Origin: Planococcus citri
Lineage: Eukaryota; Arthropoda; Insecta; Hemiptera; Pseudococcidae
Direction of reading: 5' to 3'
Assembly (NCBI RefSeq): GCF_950023065.1
Contig: NC_088678.1
Span: 44,940,580-45,004,579 of the forward strand
DNA: 64,000 nt
Position numbers and translations under genes: made by a program. Positions 41,301 through 53,380 of this stretch are shown here, piece by piece; the stretch's first letter is position 1; each line of letters starts with the position of its first letter. Under the pieces are notes generated by a model that ran no database searches, was not told the DNA's origin, and saw nothing but the letters and a program-made list of their open reading frames with translations.

Positions 41301-44300
41301 CTCACTCACTAGAAACCGAGGGGAAATTTTTGTAATTGAGTAATTATTGGCTTTTACTCAAATCGCTGCAGCTGAGAATGAATGAAACTACATAAAATTT
41401 GCAACCCAAGTACAAAAATGACCCTTTTTATCAACGAGCTAGAATATTAATTTCAGCAGCTTTAATGAAATCTGATCTGAGAGCCAATTTCTGGACATTC
41501 AAAATTGATTTATGGAAAATTTTCATCCTCACGGCCTCTGCAATTTGATGAATAACTTGTGCAATCTGTCTCTGCGAAAGATTTCTTATAGCACTGCTAA
41601 ATAAACGAGCGAGTAAACGACAAAAAGAAGGACACCTTTGAATTTTACCTTAATTTCAGTCATTTCGAATCAGAAATTGAAATGGATTAGTCCTGGAATC
41701 AAACATTTATCAACCACAAAGTAATGTTCAAGAGCTCCCAATTTGACTCGCAGAAAATTCAAACATTTAAACTGCATCTCTTCAAAAATACAATTTCATT
41801 ATCTCTCTCAAAATGATGTTCACTTCTGAAACCACAAAAACGAACCAACTAATTGCTGTACACCTAGATAATTTTATAAATCTATTTAATTATTCAATCA
41901 AGTATGTAGTAGTAGGAAATACCCATTCCCCAAAACCGCTAAAATTCAAACTTTTTTCAAATCTAAAATGGTACCCAGTTATTATTTTAATTCACGCACG
42001 TGAAATTACACGATTACCTAACATTCGATTATTAATTACGCCAATAACGCAATCAATTAATAATTATTAATTCAAGACAGCTATTCTAAAATAGTATTTG
42101 TTATGGCTGAAAAATACTATTTTTGGCATTAGCATTATTTTTATGACACTCGGTTGTCGTTGACCTCAAAACTGGTGATTTGGCCAACAATCGTTCATTT
42201 AAAAACTACACAAAATGGATGTATGTATGTATTTTGCCTGGTGACCTTAGTCAAGAATTTCCTAAGTTTACTCGAAAATCTGTGACGTAACACGGTAACT
42301 GGTTTGATTAAGCGGAAGGTACTTGTAACCGACCAAAACATTGTGTGACGAATGACGATACTTCACTCAAGTTTCATAGATGAATGCTTGAAAGTTGGGA
42401 AAGAGTTTACACGAAATAGCCACTTGAATAAAATTCAATATTTTACAGCAATTTTCAGATATCGATAAGAATTTGTTAACTGCAGAAAAAAACAAAGACG
42501 TGCCTTCAAATTGTAAAATTTATCATGTTTTAATTATTGTTACGTTCGTTATTGCGGATCTTTGGCGCCAAAATTATTTGTTTTATCTGGCTCATTGAAA
42601 TTTATATTTAAAGAAACGTAAAAATCTTCAAAGTAGCAGTTCAAAGTTGTCAAAAATTGAAACACAATTGATTTTGATAATATGTAGATGGAAGTGGTTG
42701 GAAGTATTTTAGCGTACTGTATTATAAAATGAAAAACATCAGTAAATTGAAAAGCTGCGAGTTGCTACAGAATAATTAGACGTTCTTGTCAACTGAGAAG
42801 AAGTGATCTCATCTACATCGCGTTTTTTTTTTTTCAAAATAGGAGCCCATCTGAAAACTTTTCTCACAAGAGGAAAGAGGATATTCAATGTTAACAATGG
42901 CATAAAACCGATAAAATTTAATATAGAGGACCATACCGAAACTGACAACAGAAAATGCGGCTATTTTCCTATCTTTTGACGAAGTTGAAAAACCCTGAAG
43001 TAGCACTTTGTAGTACACTCTTGCCCTTGCGAAAAGTCTCAAGATGAGATATATGTACTGGTCGAAAGATAATTAGAACGTCAATAAGCAGTTGTCAGGA
43101 ACACGAAGACTTCATATGCGATGAAAATGCTATATTTTAAGGTCGCTAAGGAAAGAAAATGAATTTAAAAATATTATAATGAGCAATTTTCACAATTTTT
43201 ATCGAAGTGAATAGTGAATTTACAGACGGTAACTCATTGGAAACATTTCCCCACGACATTATTCATCTCAAATCTCGTTTATACTCTATTTTTCAGCGAT
43301 CAACGACGGAGGACACCTATGATCAAGAATGAAACTTTATCAATTTGTTTTCAAAAATCATTTATTTGGATTCCAATTCAAACTGGGACTCTGATCTGAT
43401 ACGGATTTTTACGAAAAACAAGTATGCAGCACTTGGGTATTAACCGAAATGAACGAATACCTTCCCGACAACCAACCACCGCTAGAACTTGCATACTCAA
43501 AAGAACCACGAGGGATTTTTCATAATATAAGTAGTGCGCCTGGATAACGATATTTTATCGAACATAAATATGTACACAATATTTTGTTATTTAAGTTATA
43601 CTTGAGTAACTAAGGGTGACTTATTTATATGTAGGTAGTTATGTAGTTATGCATCACACTTTAGTCTTCGTGAAAGAAGACACAAACGATTATAGCTCAT
43701 TTCAATCAGTAGTAAGTATTTTGCATAAACAAGCATACGAACGAATGAAATACACATGACTGAAAAAGTACTGTTTAAAATTTCGATATCAAAACAGTTT
43801 TAGATAAGAAATGCATAATTTCACGACAGCAACAGCATTAGGAAAAACTGAACGCGAAATAAGTTCAGAGCGATAGAATAGTCGTCATCAAGCTCGAAAT
43901 ACCATGTTCGTAAACATAATGCACATGTTTGTAAAACTGATAAAATGACCTATTAAGTGTAACTTTTCACGAATTTACGGGCCATACTTGACGCGATGAG
44001 AGATTATGAAAGATAGATAATGAAAATTCGTTTTTCAAGTTATAACATAGACAAATATCCGATGTTCTAATTGTAATATTGTAGAAAATACAAGTATAAA
44101 AGCATTCCAAGGACACACCTTAAAATGGAAATTCTAATCATCTACGACATATGGGAAACGTTTTGTACGATTAAATATAATTATTAGGATCACATTAGTA
44201 CGAAAGGATTAATTGATTTTGAAATAAGAGCGAGGTTCGGATAAAGGAAACTCATGTTTTCCACATTATCAGCGAGCAGATGATAAAGCAATATTTATTA

Positions 44301-46363
44301 CGTAACAAAAACTCACTTTGTTGACGAAGTTGAAAGAAAGTTCGGATTAAAGATGTTCTCTGTAGTTCAGATCAACAAAACGACAAAACAATTCCATTAA
44401 TAACGCACAAATCATTTCATTTTTTCAAAAAATAATTAACTAACGCACTAGCACTAATTTCACGCCTTCACCATCACATCACAATAACACGAACTTTTTC
44501 CAAGTTCTAAACAAACTCGAACGACTATAAACACATGCCTAGAGATGATTGGGTAACTTTAAAAATATACGCACCAAATGAATGTTTTTCCGCCAATAAA
44601 ATCCGAATATTATTTAACCAATTTTACGTTTCACAAGACAACACTGAAAAATGTCTCACGATTTTCATCACAGAGTACACCACTTACCAAAATTGAGAAC
44701 TGTTATCATTTTTTTTTTAGAATATGCACTCTATTGTGAAAAGTTTGAACTATCTGATTGTTTTCTTTTCTTTCAGTTTTTAAATTTTTTTCTTAAAATT
44801 TTAAACCAGTTTTTTCGTGTAAAAATTCTAAATAATTTTTGGAAAATTACTCTTACAATGGAACGAATGTTTTTTTTTTTCATATGGTATGCAAATAAAA
44901 AATATAATGTGTAATAATAAATGAAAAGCATTCTAATGATAATGAAACAGCTTCGTATCATTTTTATTCGGATTCTTGATCATTTTATTGCTGTTTGCTG
45001 TCTATATCTTATTATGTACTTAAATTGAGTTAAATTAATAATTTTTATTTTTTCAAATCAGAATTTAGTGTACTAGGAAGTTTTAAACAAAATGGTTTTG
45101 CGGTTTAAAGCATCCATTATAACTATTTACTATGCGGGATGCGCATTGAAATGTACCTATTTGAATGACCAGGTAACGTTTTTCAATTTTACCCCATTCA
45201 ATTTTTGAACAAAATTCTATTCTCTTGATTTCCTCTTGGTAGGTCATGTAAGTTGTACTTGTAACCTTGTGTTACGTATGTAACAATTTGAAAAAATACT
45301 AGATTTAAGAAATTGAAGAATATTTTTCACTTGGTGAAATCGGTGGAAACAATGGAAAGATTAAATATTTCAGCTCGGCAATAAGCTTAATATTTCAATT
45401 TCATTATTATGAATTATTCTTAAGCAACTAGGTATAAGTATTAAATTTGTATCTACTCCCATTACATAATAAGGTTGAAAAATTTTATATTCTTGAAGGA
45501 ATGGAAGGGTAGGAATTAACTTGGCTTAGATGCGCTAATCATTTCCCCATTCCCCTAGTAGGTATTCATCATTCTATCTAGAGAGCAAACAAAATCTCTA
45601 ATTTGTGTTATTTTCATTCATCAGCAATATTGATACGATAAACCAAAATTTAATTACTTCGACATATGGTTATTTGTACTAAATAGGTAAGTACATAGGT
45701 GATTTGTGTGATATTTTATTTTAACATTCAACCAAGTTGTTGTTGCAGGAATAACGGATAAAAAATTATGTAAAACCTATAAAAATCACGACGGTTTCAA
45801 AGTTTATTTTCTATTTCCGTGATTTTACGAATTTCAACTTATTGATTTCTTTTTCTGGGTTTTCAATTTTAATGCATTATTTGATTTTTGAACGTTTATA
45901 AAGTAAAATTTGCGATGGTTTTTAAAAAAAATAAATGAATATGTCATAAGGAATTCGGAAGAAAAAAAATGGTGCGCTGTTTCTAACTTCTATGTTTTTA
46001 AAGTAACGCGAAAGCGCGCCAAAGAAATAATGAAACTACACACTTCTTTTTATTATGTAAGTAAAGTAGCATATAAATATTTGCAAGGAGTTACCACGCT
46101 ACATTGCCTTGAAATTAAAAAACGATTGTTACGAGCATACCTTACCTAACGATAGATATTATTTGCAGAATTCCCATAATTGGATGCATCATTTAAAATG
46201 GATTAAGATGAACCGGAACAAAAATACTGTGCTTCGTGAACAAACTATGTAGGTGTTAAAATCTGGGAGTGGATATGACGACTCGTTTGGTAAATCAGAG
46301 CTACACAAAGGTCGAGGTTGACCCTGTACGATAGAGCACCTGAATATCCTTGTAATCCTCCCA

Positions 46364-46397
46364 TATAAAATGAACCGATCTTTGATTAGGAGTCATT
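46364..46397 (+). promoter_or_regulatory. TATA box and initiator of the EGF/Dumpy-like gene
   Basis: TATAAAA at 46364-46370 is followed 31 bases later by TCATT (46393-46397), an arthropod-type initiator, with the A at 46395 as the likely start site. The spacing is the usual one. The start codon, immediately followed by a splice donor, comes about 55 bases downstream. Confidence 0.7.
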
Positions 46398-46447
46398 GGT
46401 TTCTTACCAACCAGGTTTAATTGTTTTTTGAACGTATCGCTGTAATC

Positions 46448-49400
46448 ATGGTGAGTACAAGTTTGTTTCAACCTGTCTCGAATTTATATATGTAATACAT
46501 TGAATTGCTTTTACGCGCGTGGTGATTTAATAATCTTATAATTTCAAGAGTTTTGCTTCGAAATATTTTTGTACATAAATTTAGTCAAATTGAAACGTTG
46601 ACTTTTTTCTCGATTTGCCGCCTATTTAAGAATAAAAATAATGTACTCGTACAACTTTGTTGATATGTTATAGTAGGTAATCTGTTCAAGTTTTCGTGTA
46701 GATATGCTTATTTAATCAAACAAAATTTTTCGGATTTCAAAATTTTTACATCTGCGTGATCTGCGAGAAGAAAATTTAACAAATAGCTCATGAAATATAT
46801 GTACTTGTTGAAGAATATGCCTATTTGTTCAAGAGTCAAAAAAAGTGAATTTGATATAATTTGTTATTTTTTACCAACACATTTTTTTTTCATTTTAAAG
46901 TGATAGTATTTTTACAATTTCATAAGCCCAATAGTTTCTCTTTTAAAACGAGACTGTCTTTTTCGACTACTAACAACAGTATCTTGATTCTTGAATTACT
47001 ACACTAAATTATTAATTTTCATCTATTGCATTTGAAGTGGTCCAACATCAGATTCTTAATAAGTACGTATTATCATACCCAAATTTTAATTTGATTTGCG
47101 TTGGTAGATGCTTCATAAAAATCACCAGCTATTTCTTACATACGTACCTAATTGACATTCCGCTTTCTAAGGAAGCTTCGTTTCTCAAAAAAATATATCA
47201 TGTTTCATTATTCAAGTGCATTTTTTGAAAAATTTTCTTGAAGTACGTACCTACATACCTAGGCACTTTTATGTTATCCAACTTGCATGCTTTACATCAT
47301 CCACGGCACTCGTAGCTTTTTTCTGAGAGCCAGCAAAAATGCACCTTATCTGCTTATTCCTAAAAATAGTTGATTTTACAGAAATATTTACTTCAATAAA
47401 TATAATTCGATTCAGTGAGAACATTCATACACATACTGAAATTCTTGATTTTAACTACCTAAGTATATTTTAATACATCTATGTTAAAAAGACGTGGATT
47501 TGAATCATTTCATTGAACAAATTTTCGAAAGCTGGCTATTCAAAAAATCACATTTTACCTACTTTTCGTGCTGATAAAAACATTCAGAGGGTGCATCAAC
47601 ACCCTGTGATATATGTACCTATAGTATTGGCGCTTTGAGTGCACCTACGAGTATAGCATTATCAGTACCTCACCAAAATACGTTTTTTTGTTAGTGAAGA
47701 CCTTTATGTTTTTTAAAAGGTTGGTTAAGAATCGATTGAAATTAACTTCATGAAATTATTTACGTTCACATTTAAATAATTTGTGATTTATTACGTAAGT
47801 AGGTAGGTAGGTACTCAATCCTCCTCCGATTTTTTTGACCACACCTCTTATGAAAATTTTGGTGATACCTATCAGGTTTTATGCTCATACTTCGATCTCT
47901 ACTTTTTACAAAAAAGCTTCATTCTTCAATTTTAGATGAAAGTAAAACGTTTGAAACCACCCGTGAGGCACACATGAGGTCTTGATACGCTGATAATACG
48001 CTGATGTACTTTACGCCTGAAATACGTCAAAATAACCATGGTAAAATTGTAGTATAATTGTCGTAAATATGAAAATTCTGCATACGCTCAAAATACTGCA
48101 ATATTACAGTGGTATCTTTAGCGTAAATTTGCAGTTGTTACCATCAACGATGCATTCACCAACGTATATTCAGAGTACAAAAGCGAAATTTACGGGCAAT
48201 AATACGCAGGTAAATTTGACGTAAATTTACTGCAAATTTACCTGCGTATTATTGCCCGTAAATTTCGCTTTTGTACTCTGAATATACGTTGGTACATGCA
48301 TCGTTGATGGTACCAACTGCAAATTTACGCTAAAGATACCACTGTAATATTGCAGTATTTTGAGCGTATGCAGAATTTTCATATTTACGACAATTATACT
48401 ACAATTTTACCATGGTTATTTTGGCGTATTTCAGGCGTAAAGTACGTCAGCGTAATATCAGCGTATCAAGGCCTCACGGGCAGGAGAGAGAGTAGGGAAG
48501 ACATTACCACGCTGCCTAATGCTATGCAAATTATTCATAAATATTATTTACCCAGAAACATAAAATTTAACGATGTAGGTGTGTAATGTGTATAATGTAC
48601 CTATAGCTTACTCATTTCAGTTCTGAGATGGGAACATGAGTATTTTCCTAAAAATACAAAATGAAGCCAAAAAATTTTGCAAAAAAATTAAAAATTCTCC
48701 TCATATACCCTTCCACGTGTTTAAATGACATAATATTTTATTCCGAAATTATTCAAGGTGAACCGCCCATATCATTTGGGGATTGAAGCAAAAACAATCA
48801 CACGAAGAAGCAGTTCAATGTTTATTTGTAACACGTATTTGAATCATATTTAAAATCATTCAAACAATAAACAGTAATTAGGAAATGATAACATATTATA
48901 AAAAAAACACGCGTAGGTGATTTAACCTTAATAAGTTGGCTATTGACTGAGCCTATTTTGTCGATTCAATATTTTTGTAATCGATGCACTGTAACCCAGC
49001 ACTTTAATAACAATATTCTTACGTACTGAAATAATAGGATGTAGGCACTTGAGTGATGTCAGATTTTAAAAATATGAAGATCACAGCAATTATCTAGTAA
49101 ACAGCTTAGTTATTTTTTTTCACTTAGGCACCCACTCAGTTTGTGAGCAAGCAGGAGGTAGATGGAACAGAAAATGAAAGATAAAATTATGGCTAGTCGA
49201 GAGCAAAAGTTTGAAAAAAATGGTCAAATGTGAAGGAGCAAAAAAATAAAAAATTCGAATTGCTAATCTAAAATTATTAATTGAGATATGCAATCTTTCA
49301 TTTTTTTACTAACAAATTAGAAGAGAATTTTTCAATTTTTGGATATTTTAAAGAAATGAACTGTGCTGGATCTACCCTCCTCTCACCCGAACTCTGATTA

Positions 49401-52400
49401 TAACGCCCTTTATAGATGAATATTGATTGAAAAAGAAAAAAAAAACGTTCCTCACAAGTTACTTCAAAAATAACAAAAATCCATTTTTAAAATTTGCATA
49501 TCACGTAGGACTAATAGCAAAAATTTTTCATATTTTTCAATTTTGCATCTTCTATTCTTGCACGTACATACATAGGTATGAATAAAGATGATAATTTATT
49601 ATAATAATTATTGGGGTGTTACATAAGTTAATGGAAACAATTTAGTATTTAATTATTAAAAGTCACGATTATTATAATGGCCTTCGTTATGTGGTAGGTA
49701 TATTGTAGTGGGTTTCTAGGTACCTAACCTCACCTAACGTCTAAAATAAAGAAGACCACTTTAAACTTCCTTATAAATCAAAATCATAAACATAATTTTA
49801 AACAGGCACTTATATTTTAGCGAAGTGCCTATGATTCCAATAGTTTCGAATTCATTAGAGCAACTACACTTCCTTAACTCTAGACTAAATTCAACGAAGG
49901 AGATAAATTTTGAAAAAAATATGTATCAACCTAAAAAGTCACAAACCACCAATTTTTTCAATTTTAAGGTTCAAAGTATGGGGTATGTAGACCTATATTT
50001 TGGAAGTGAGAATGGATATCACAATGAAATAAATGAAAACATTTTAAATTTTCTATTTCTTCCTTTTATATTTTCTATTATTCCAGTTTTACAATGATGG
50101 TATTTCAGACCTTGTAACAAATTTTGAAGGTCATGTACCAGTTACTTACTTGTATTTTTTAAAACATGTTTACTTCTAATTCTTTATTTTTTTAAATATT
50201 GAAAAATACTTACTCGTCGCGCTCCGAAAATTAAAAACATGCTCAGATACCTATACCGTCTGCCATTCGTATCTACATGTACGTTTTATGAAAAAGACCT
50301 CCCTCTTAACGTGTTTCAATATAGGTAGGTAGTTTTTTTAAAGAAAGGTAAGGTACCCAGTGGTTACAGTCAGGTACATAATGATCGTTATAAACCCCTA
50401 CGCAGAAATGCAAATTATTTGTGTCAATCTATTCAAGGTTATGAACTTGATCTTGACTGATGAAGGTGTTTTGAACGAAATTTTATTTATGATAATATTT
50501 TATTTTTATAGATCTACAAGTCAATAACACAGATTTTCTGGCAACTCATGAGTAACTGAATAATTATTTTTCGTGTTTTAGGTTTTGAGAATTTTGGTCA
50601 TTTCTGCCATCATTCCTTTCATTCATGGTGAGTCATAAAAAAATTTCTGGTACCATCGTGATGAGTTTCTTATGTTAATTAACGTGCTTATGCGATAAAA
50701 AAACAGTCTGGGTGACGATTTTAATTTATATTTTTAGAATAATAAATGACGAAGAGTCTGCTTAAAGTACATACCTATATTTGAACGTCTTCACGTCGAG
50801 TTCGATGATTGAGATTGAATTGAAACATCGTTTTGTTCATTTTTCAGGAATGATTGGTGGAAATCCTTGCTACCCGGATCCATGTGGACAAAACACGCAA
50901 TGCCGGGTTGTAAGTAGTCGTCCTGTATGTTCGTGTTTACCAGGACATTTTGGAAATCCTCTGTCGTATTGTCGACGAGGAGAATGCCAAGGCAAGTCTT
51001 TCAGATTTTTTTTCACCCGAAAATTGCCATCAATAAGTATTTATTTCATTTTCGTTTTTTGAAAAATTTCAGATAATGCTGACTGTGGTCCGTCCCAAGT
51101 CTGCAGAGATTTCAATTGCGTAAACGCTTGCAGTGGCCATTGTGGCGTAAATGCAGAATGTAACCCGCGTAACCACGTTGCTGTGTGTTCATGTCCACCA
51201 CAATACACTGGAGATCCACTTGTTAGTTGCCGAAGAATAGATCCAGGTAAATAAATCTATAGAAGTCGTCTTTCTAATCTAATGTGTCTAGTTAATGGGA
51301 TGGGCATGTCAGACATTGGGTGGTCAAAAGATGAAAATAAGATGTAGGTAACCACTGTGAACTGGTACCATACCTATTACCTACCTACCAGTGAGAACTA
51401 GCGAGAAACAGTTAGATGAAGAAGTTGCCTAACCGATTTTTAACAGGAGGTCTACTTGTATTAAATATGTATTACGTGACTGTTTGATCTTATTTTCAGA
51501 CAAAAAGTCATCATGGTGTAATTTGGACAGTTTTTAAAATTCTATTAGATTCTATGGATTCGATTTTTATCCAACTGTATTTTTTCTAAACAATGGTTTG
51601 AATACCCAACAAATTTACCTAATACTGGGAAAAATTACGATAGGTTCTCTAGGTACCAGAATTGATCTGGTTTTCAATCCAATATCCATTCACATGGTTA
51701 GAAAATTGGTTTAAATTTTTTTTTTTTTTAGATGGATTTGCCCCTTCAATTCCATAGATAAGCTACATGTTCATCTCTTATTTTTTCCTCGCTTTATCTA
51801 AAATCTGTCTTTCAGAAAAGGGTTGTCCTACACAGCTAATTTCAATTTTTTTTTTGCTTTTACAGAGGAATTATGTCATCCAAGCCCATGTGGTACGAAC
51901 ACAAGATGCGAAGTAAAAAATTCAGTCCCTGTCTGCAGTTGTCTACCAGGCTACGTAGGCTCGCCATTAACTGGCTGTAAACACGAATGCGAATCTGACT
52001 ACGATTGTTCGCCCTCGCAAACGTGCCAAAATTACCAATGTACTGCTGCCTGTAAAGCTGGTCTTTGCGCATCCACAGCTATTTGTGAAGTTCATAGCCA
52101 CAGAGCCGTATGTACTTGCCCTCAGGTAGGTACACGAAATAATTTCTCCTCAATTTTATCGATCAATTTCGTTATACTGAAAATTTTTCACGATTACTTT
52201 CAAGGGTACCTTTGGAGATCCCTATGTATCTTGTCGTGCTGAGTGTTTGGCTGATCGAGATTGCCCATCTGACCGACCGACTTGTTTGGGCGATAAATGC
52301 GTAAACGTATGCAGCGGAGTTTGCGGAATAAATGCCAATTGCGAAGCCAGGGGAGCCACTCCTATATGCAGTTGCCCAAGAGACATGACTGGAGATCCAT

Positions 52401-52872
52401 TCGTACGATGCAGACCATTTGAACCTTGTAAGTAAAACGCAACATTTCAAGTCATCAGACGATTACCTACTCCATTCCGATCAGTAAAAATCAATGCTGT
52501 ATAATTGCAGATGATTTATGTGAACCTAATCCATGCGGTGCCAACTCCAAGTGTCAGCCAGGACACGATAACACAGGTAAAGAGAGGCCTGTGTGTACCT
52601 GTCTTCCAGGTTACGTTGGAAACCCATTAACTTCTTGCCAAAGAGGAGAATGTCAGTCAGATAGCGAGTGCAGAGGTGATCAGAATTGTCTAAATTACGA
52701 ATGTAAGCCCACATGTGTTGATCAATGCGGCGTAGACGCAAATTGCAATGCTCAAAATCACGTAGCTACGTGCACTTGCCCACCGGGTTATACTGGAAAT
52801 GCTATTGCTAGATGTTATCCGAATTCCGAACGAAGAGGTCGTTATTATTACAGATACTCTAAAAAGAAGTAG
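46448..52872 (+). CDS. Secreted EGF-repeat protein with Dumpy-type modules, 403 residues
   Basis: Seven exons join in phase: 46448-46450 (ATG only), 50582-50627, 50848-50991, 51073-51246, 51866-52125, 52205-52427 and 52511-52872. They total 1212 bases including TAG. Exon 2 completes a signal peptide, MVLRILVISAIIPFIHG. The rest is Cys-rich: about seven EGF-like domains of two kinds, CxPxPCGxNxxC...CSCLPGxxGxPL and CGxNAxC...CxCPPGxTG. Four 20-residue linkers of the form ECxxDxDCxxxQxCxNxxC sit between them. This alternation is that of the Drosophila Dumpy family, giant apical matrix proteins anchoring epidermis to cuticle. Here it is a small secreted form with no zona pellucida domain or membrane segment, ending in a basic RGRYYYRYSKKK tail. 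Intron 3 uses a GC donor (AAG followed by GCAAGT). The 3' end faces the aldolase paralogue. Exons 3-7 are very secure; exon 1 rests on promoter, phase and signal-peptide fit. The function is inferred only. Confidence 0.87.
47960..48480. mobile_element. 521 bp near-perfect palindrome (fold-back element) in intron 1 of the EGF gene
   Basis: The left arm 47960-48218 and right arm 48233-48480 are reverse complements, separated by a 14-base spacer. By eye they differ at about six to eight positions, plus one 11-base insertion near the left tip. The ends are CCCGTGAGG and CCTCACGGG. Only CA stands on both sides, so no secure target duplication is visible. Transcripts of the EGF gene must include it and could form a hairpin of about 250 base pairs. 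Confidence 0.92.
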
Positions 52873-53380
52873 GTATGATGATAGTATTCTTCATCAGTTT
52901 GTTTTCTTTCACTACCAAAGTAACTTTGTATTCTCATGTAATAGTAGGTATACCTATTAATTATCTGAGAAATTATTCTCGAGTTTAAGATAATTTTTCG
53001 AAACGTGTTTCAAGTGCCAATCATACCTATCTAATAATATTTATTTTTCGTTATGCATATAATGTTTTTTTTTTCTAAATGTCTGTGGAAATAAATCGTT
53101 CAGTATTTTAATGACTAATTTGTGGTATTGTGATTGTAGATAGACAGGTAAATCATTTTGGAGATGAACTCTCATCGTCTCATCAGATCAAGCATCTCAC
53201 ACCTTCAAAGAATTTTCATAAAAACAAAACAAAAAACAATTATAATGACCTATACTTCAGTTACGTTTAATAGAATTCGAAGACGGATATTTTTTGATTT
53301 TGAATTTACGTATAAAACAAAAATAGACAGTTAATTTTAACACACTGATGATTTACATTATTCGTAATTATTCTGACTTG
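52873..53380. other. Convergent 3' regions of the EGF gene (+) and aldolase paralogue (-)
   Basis: AATAAA at 53090-53095 on the plus strand is a likely polyadenylation signal for the EGF gene. On the minus strand, AATAAA lies at 53044-53039 and ATTAAA near 53268. If the distal minus-strand signal is used, the two 3'UTRs overlap tail to tail by about 50-60 bases. There is no coding sequence. Confidence 0.6.

Larger units (their letters stand above)
19015..46363. other. 27 kb stretch without a confidently supported protein gene
   Basis: This lies upstream of the first visible MTMR exon and may include that gene's non-coding 5' exon and promoter. The mobile elements found are listed separately. 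Weak plus-strand exon candidates at 26748-26880, 35911-35989 and 36883-36935 are also listed. Outside these I see short AT-driven open frames, homopolymers and an interrupted C-run followed by (CA)n at 38376-38398. Between 36936 and 46363 nothing beyond isolated splice-like sites was found. Confidence 0.5.
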
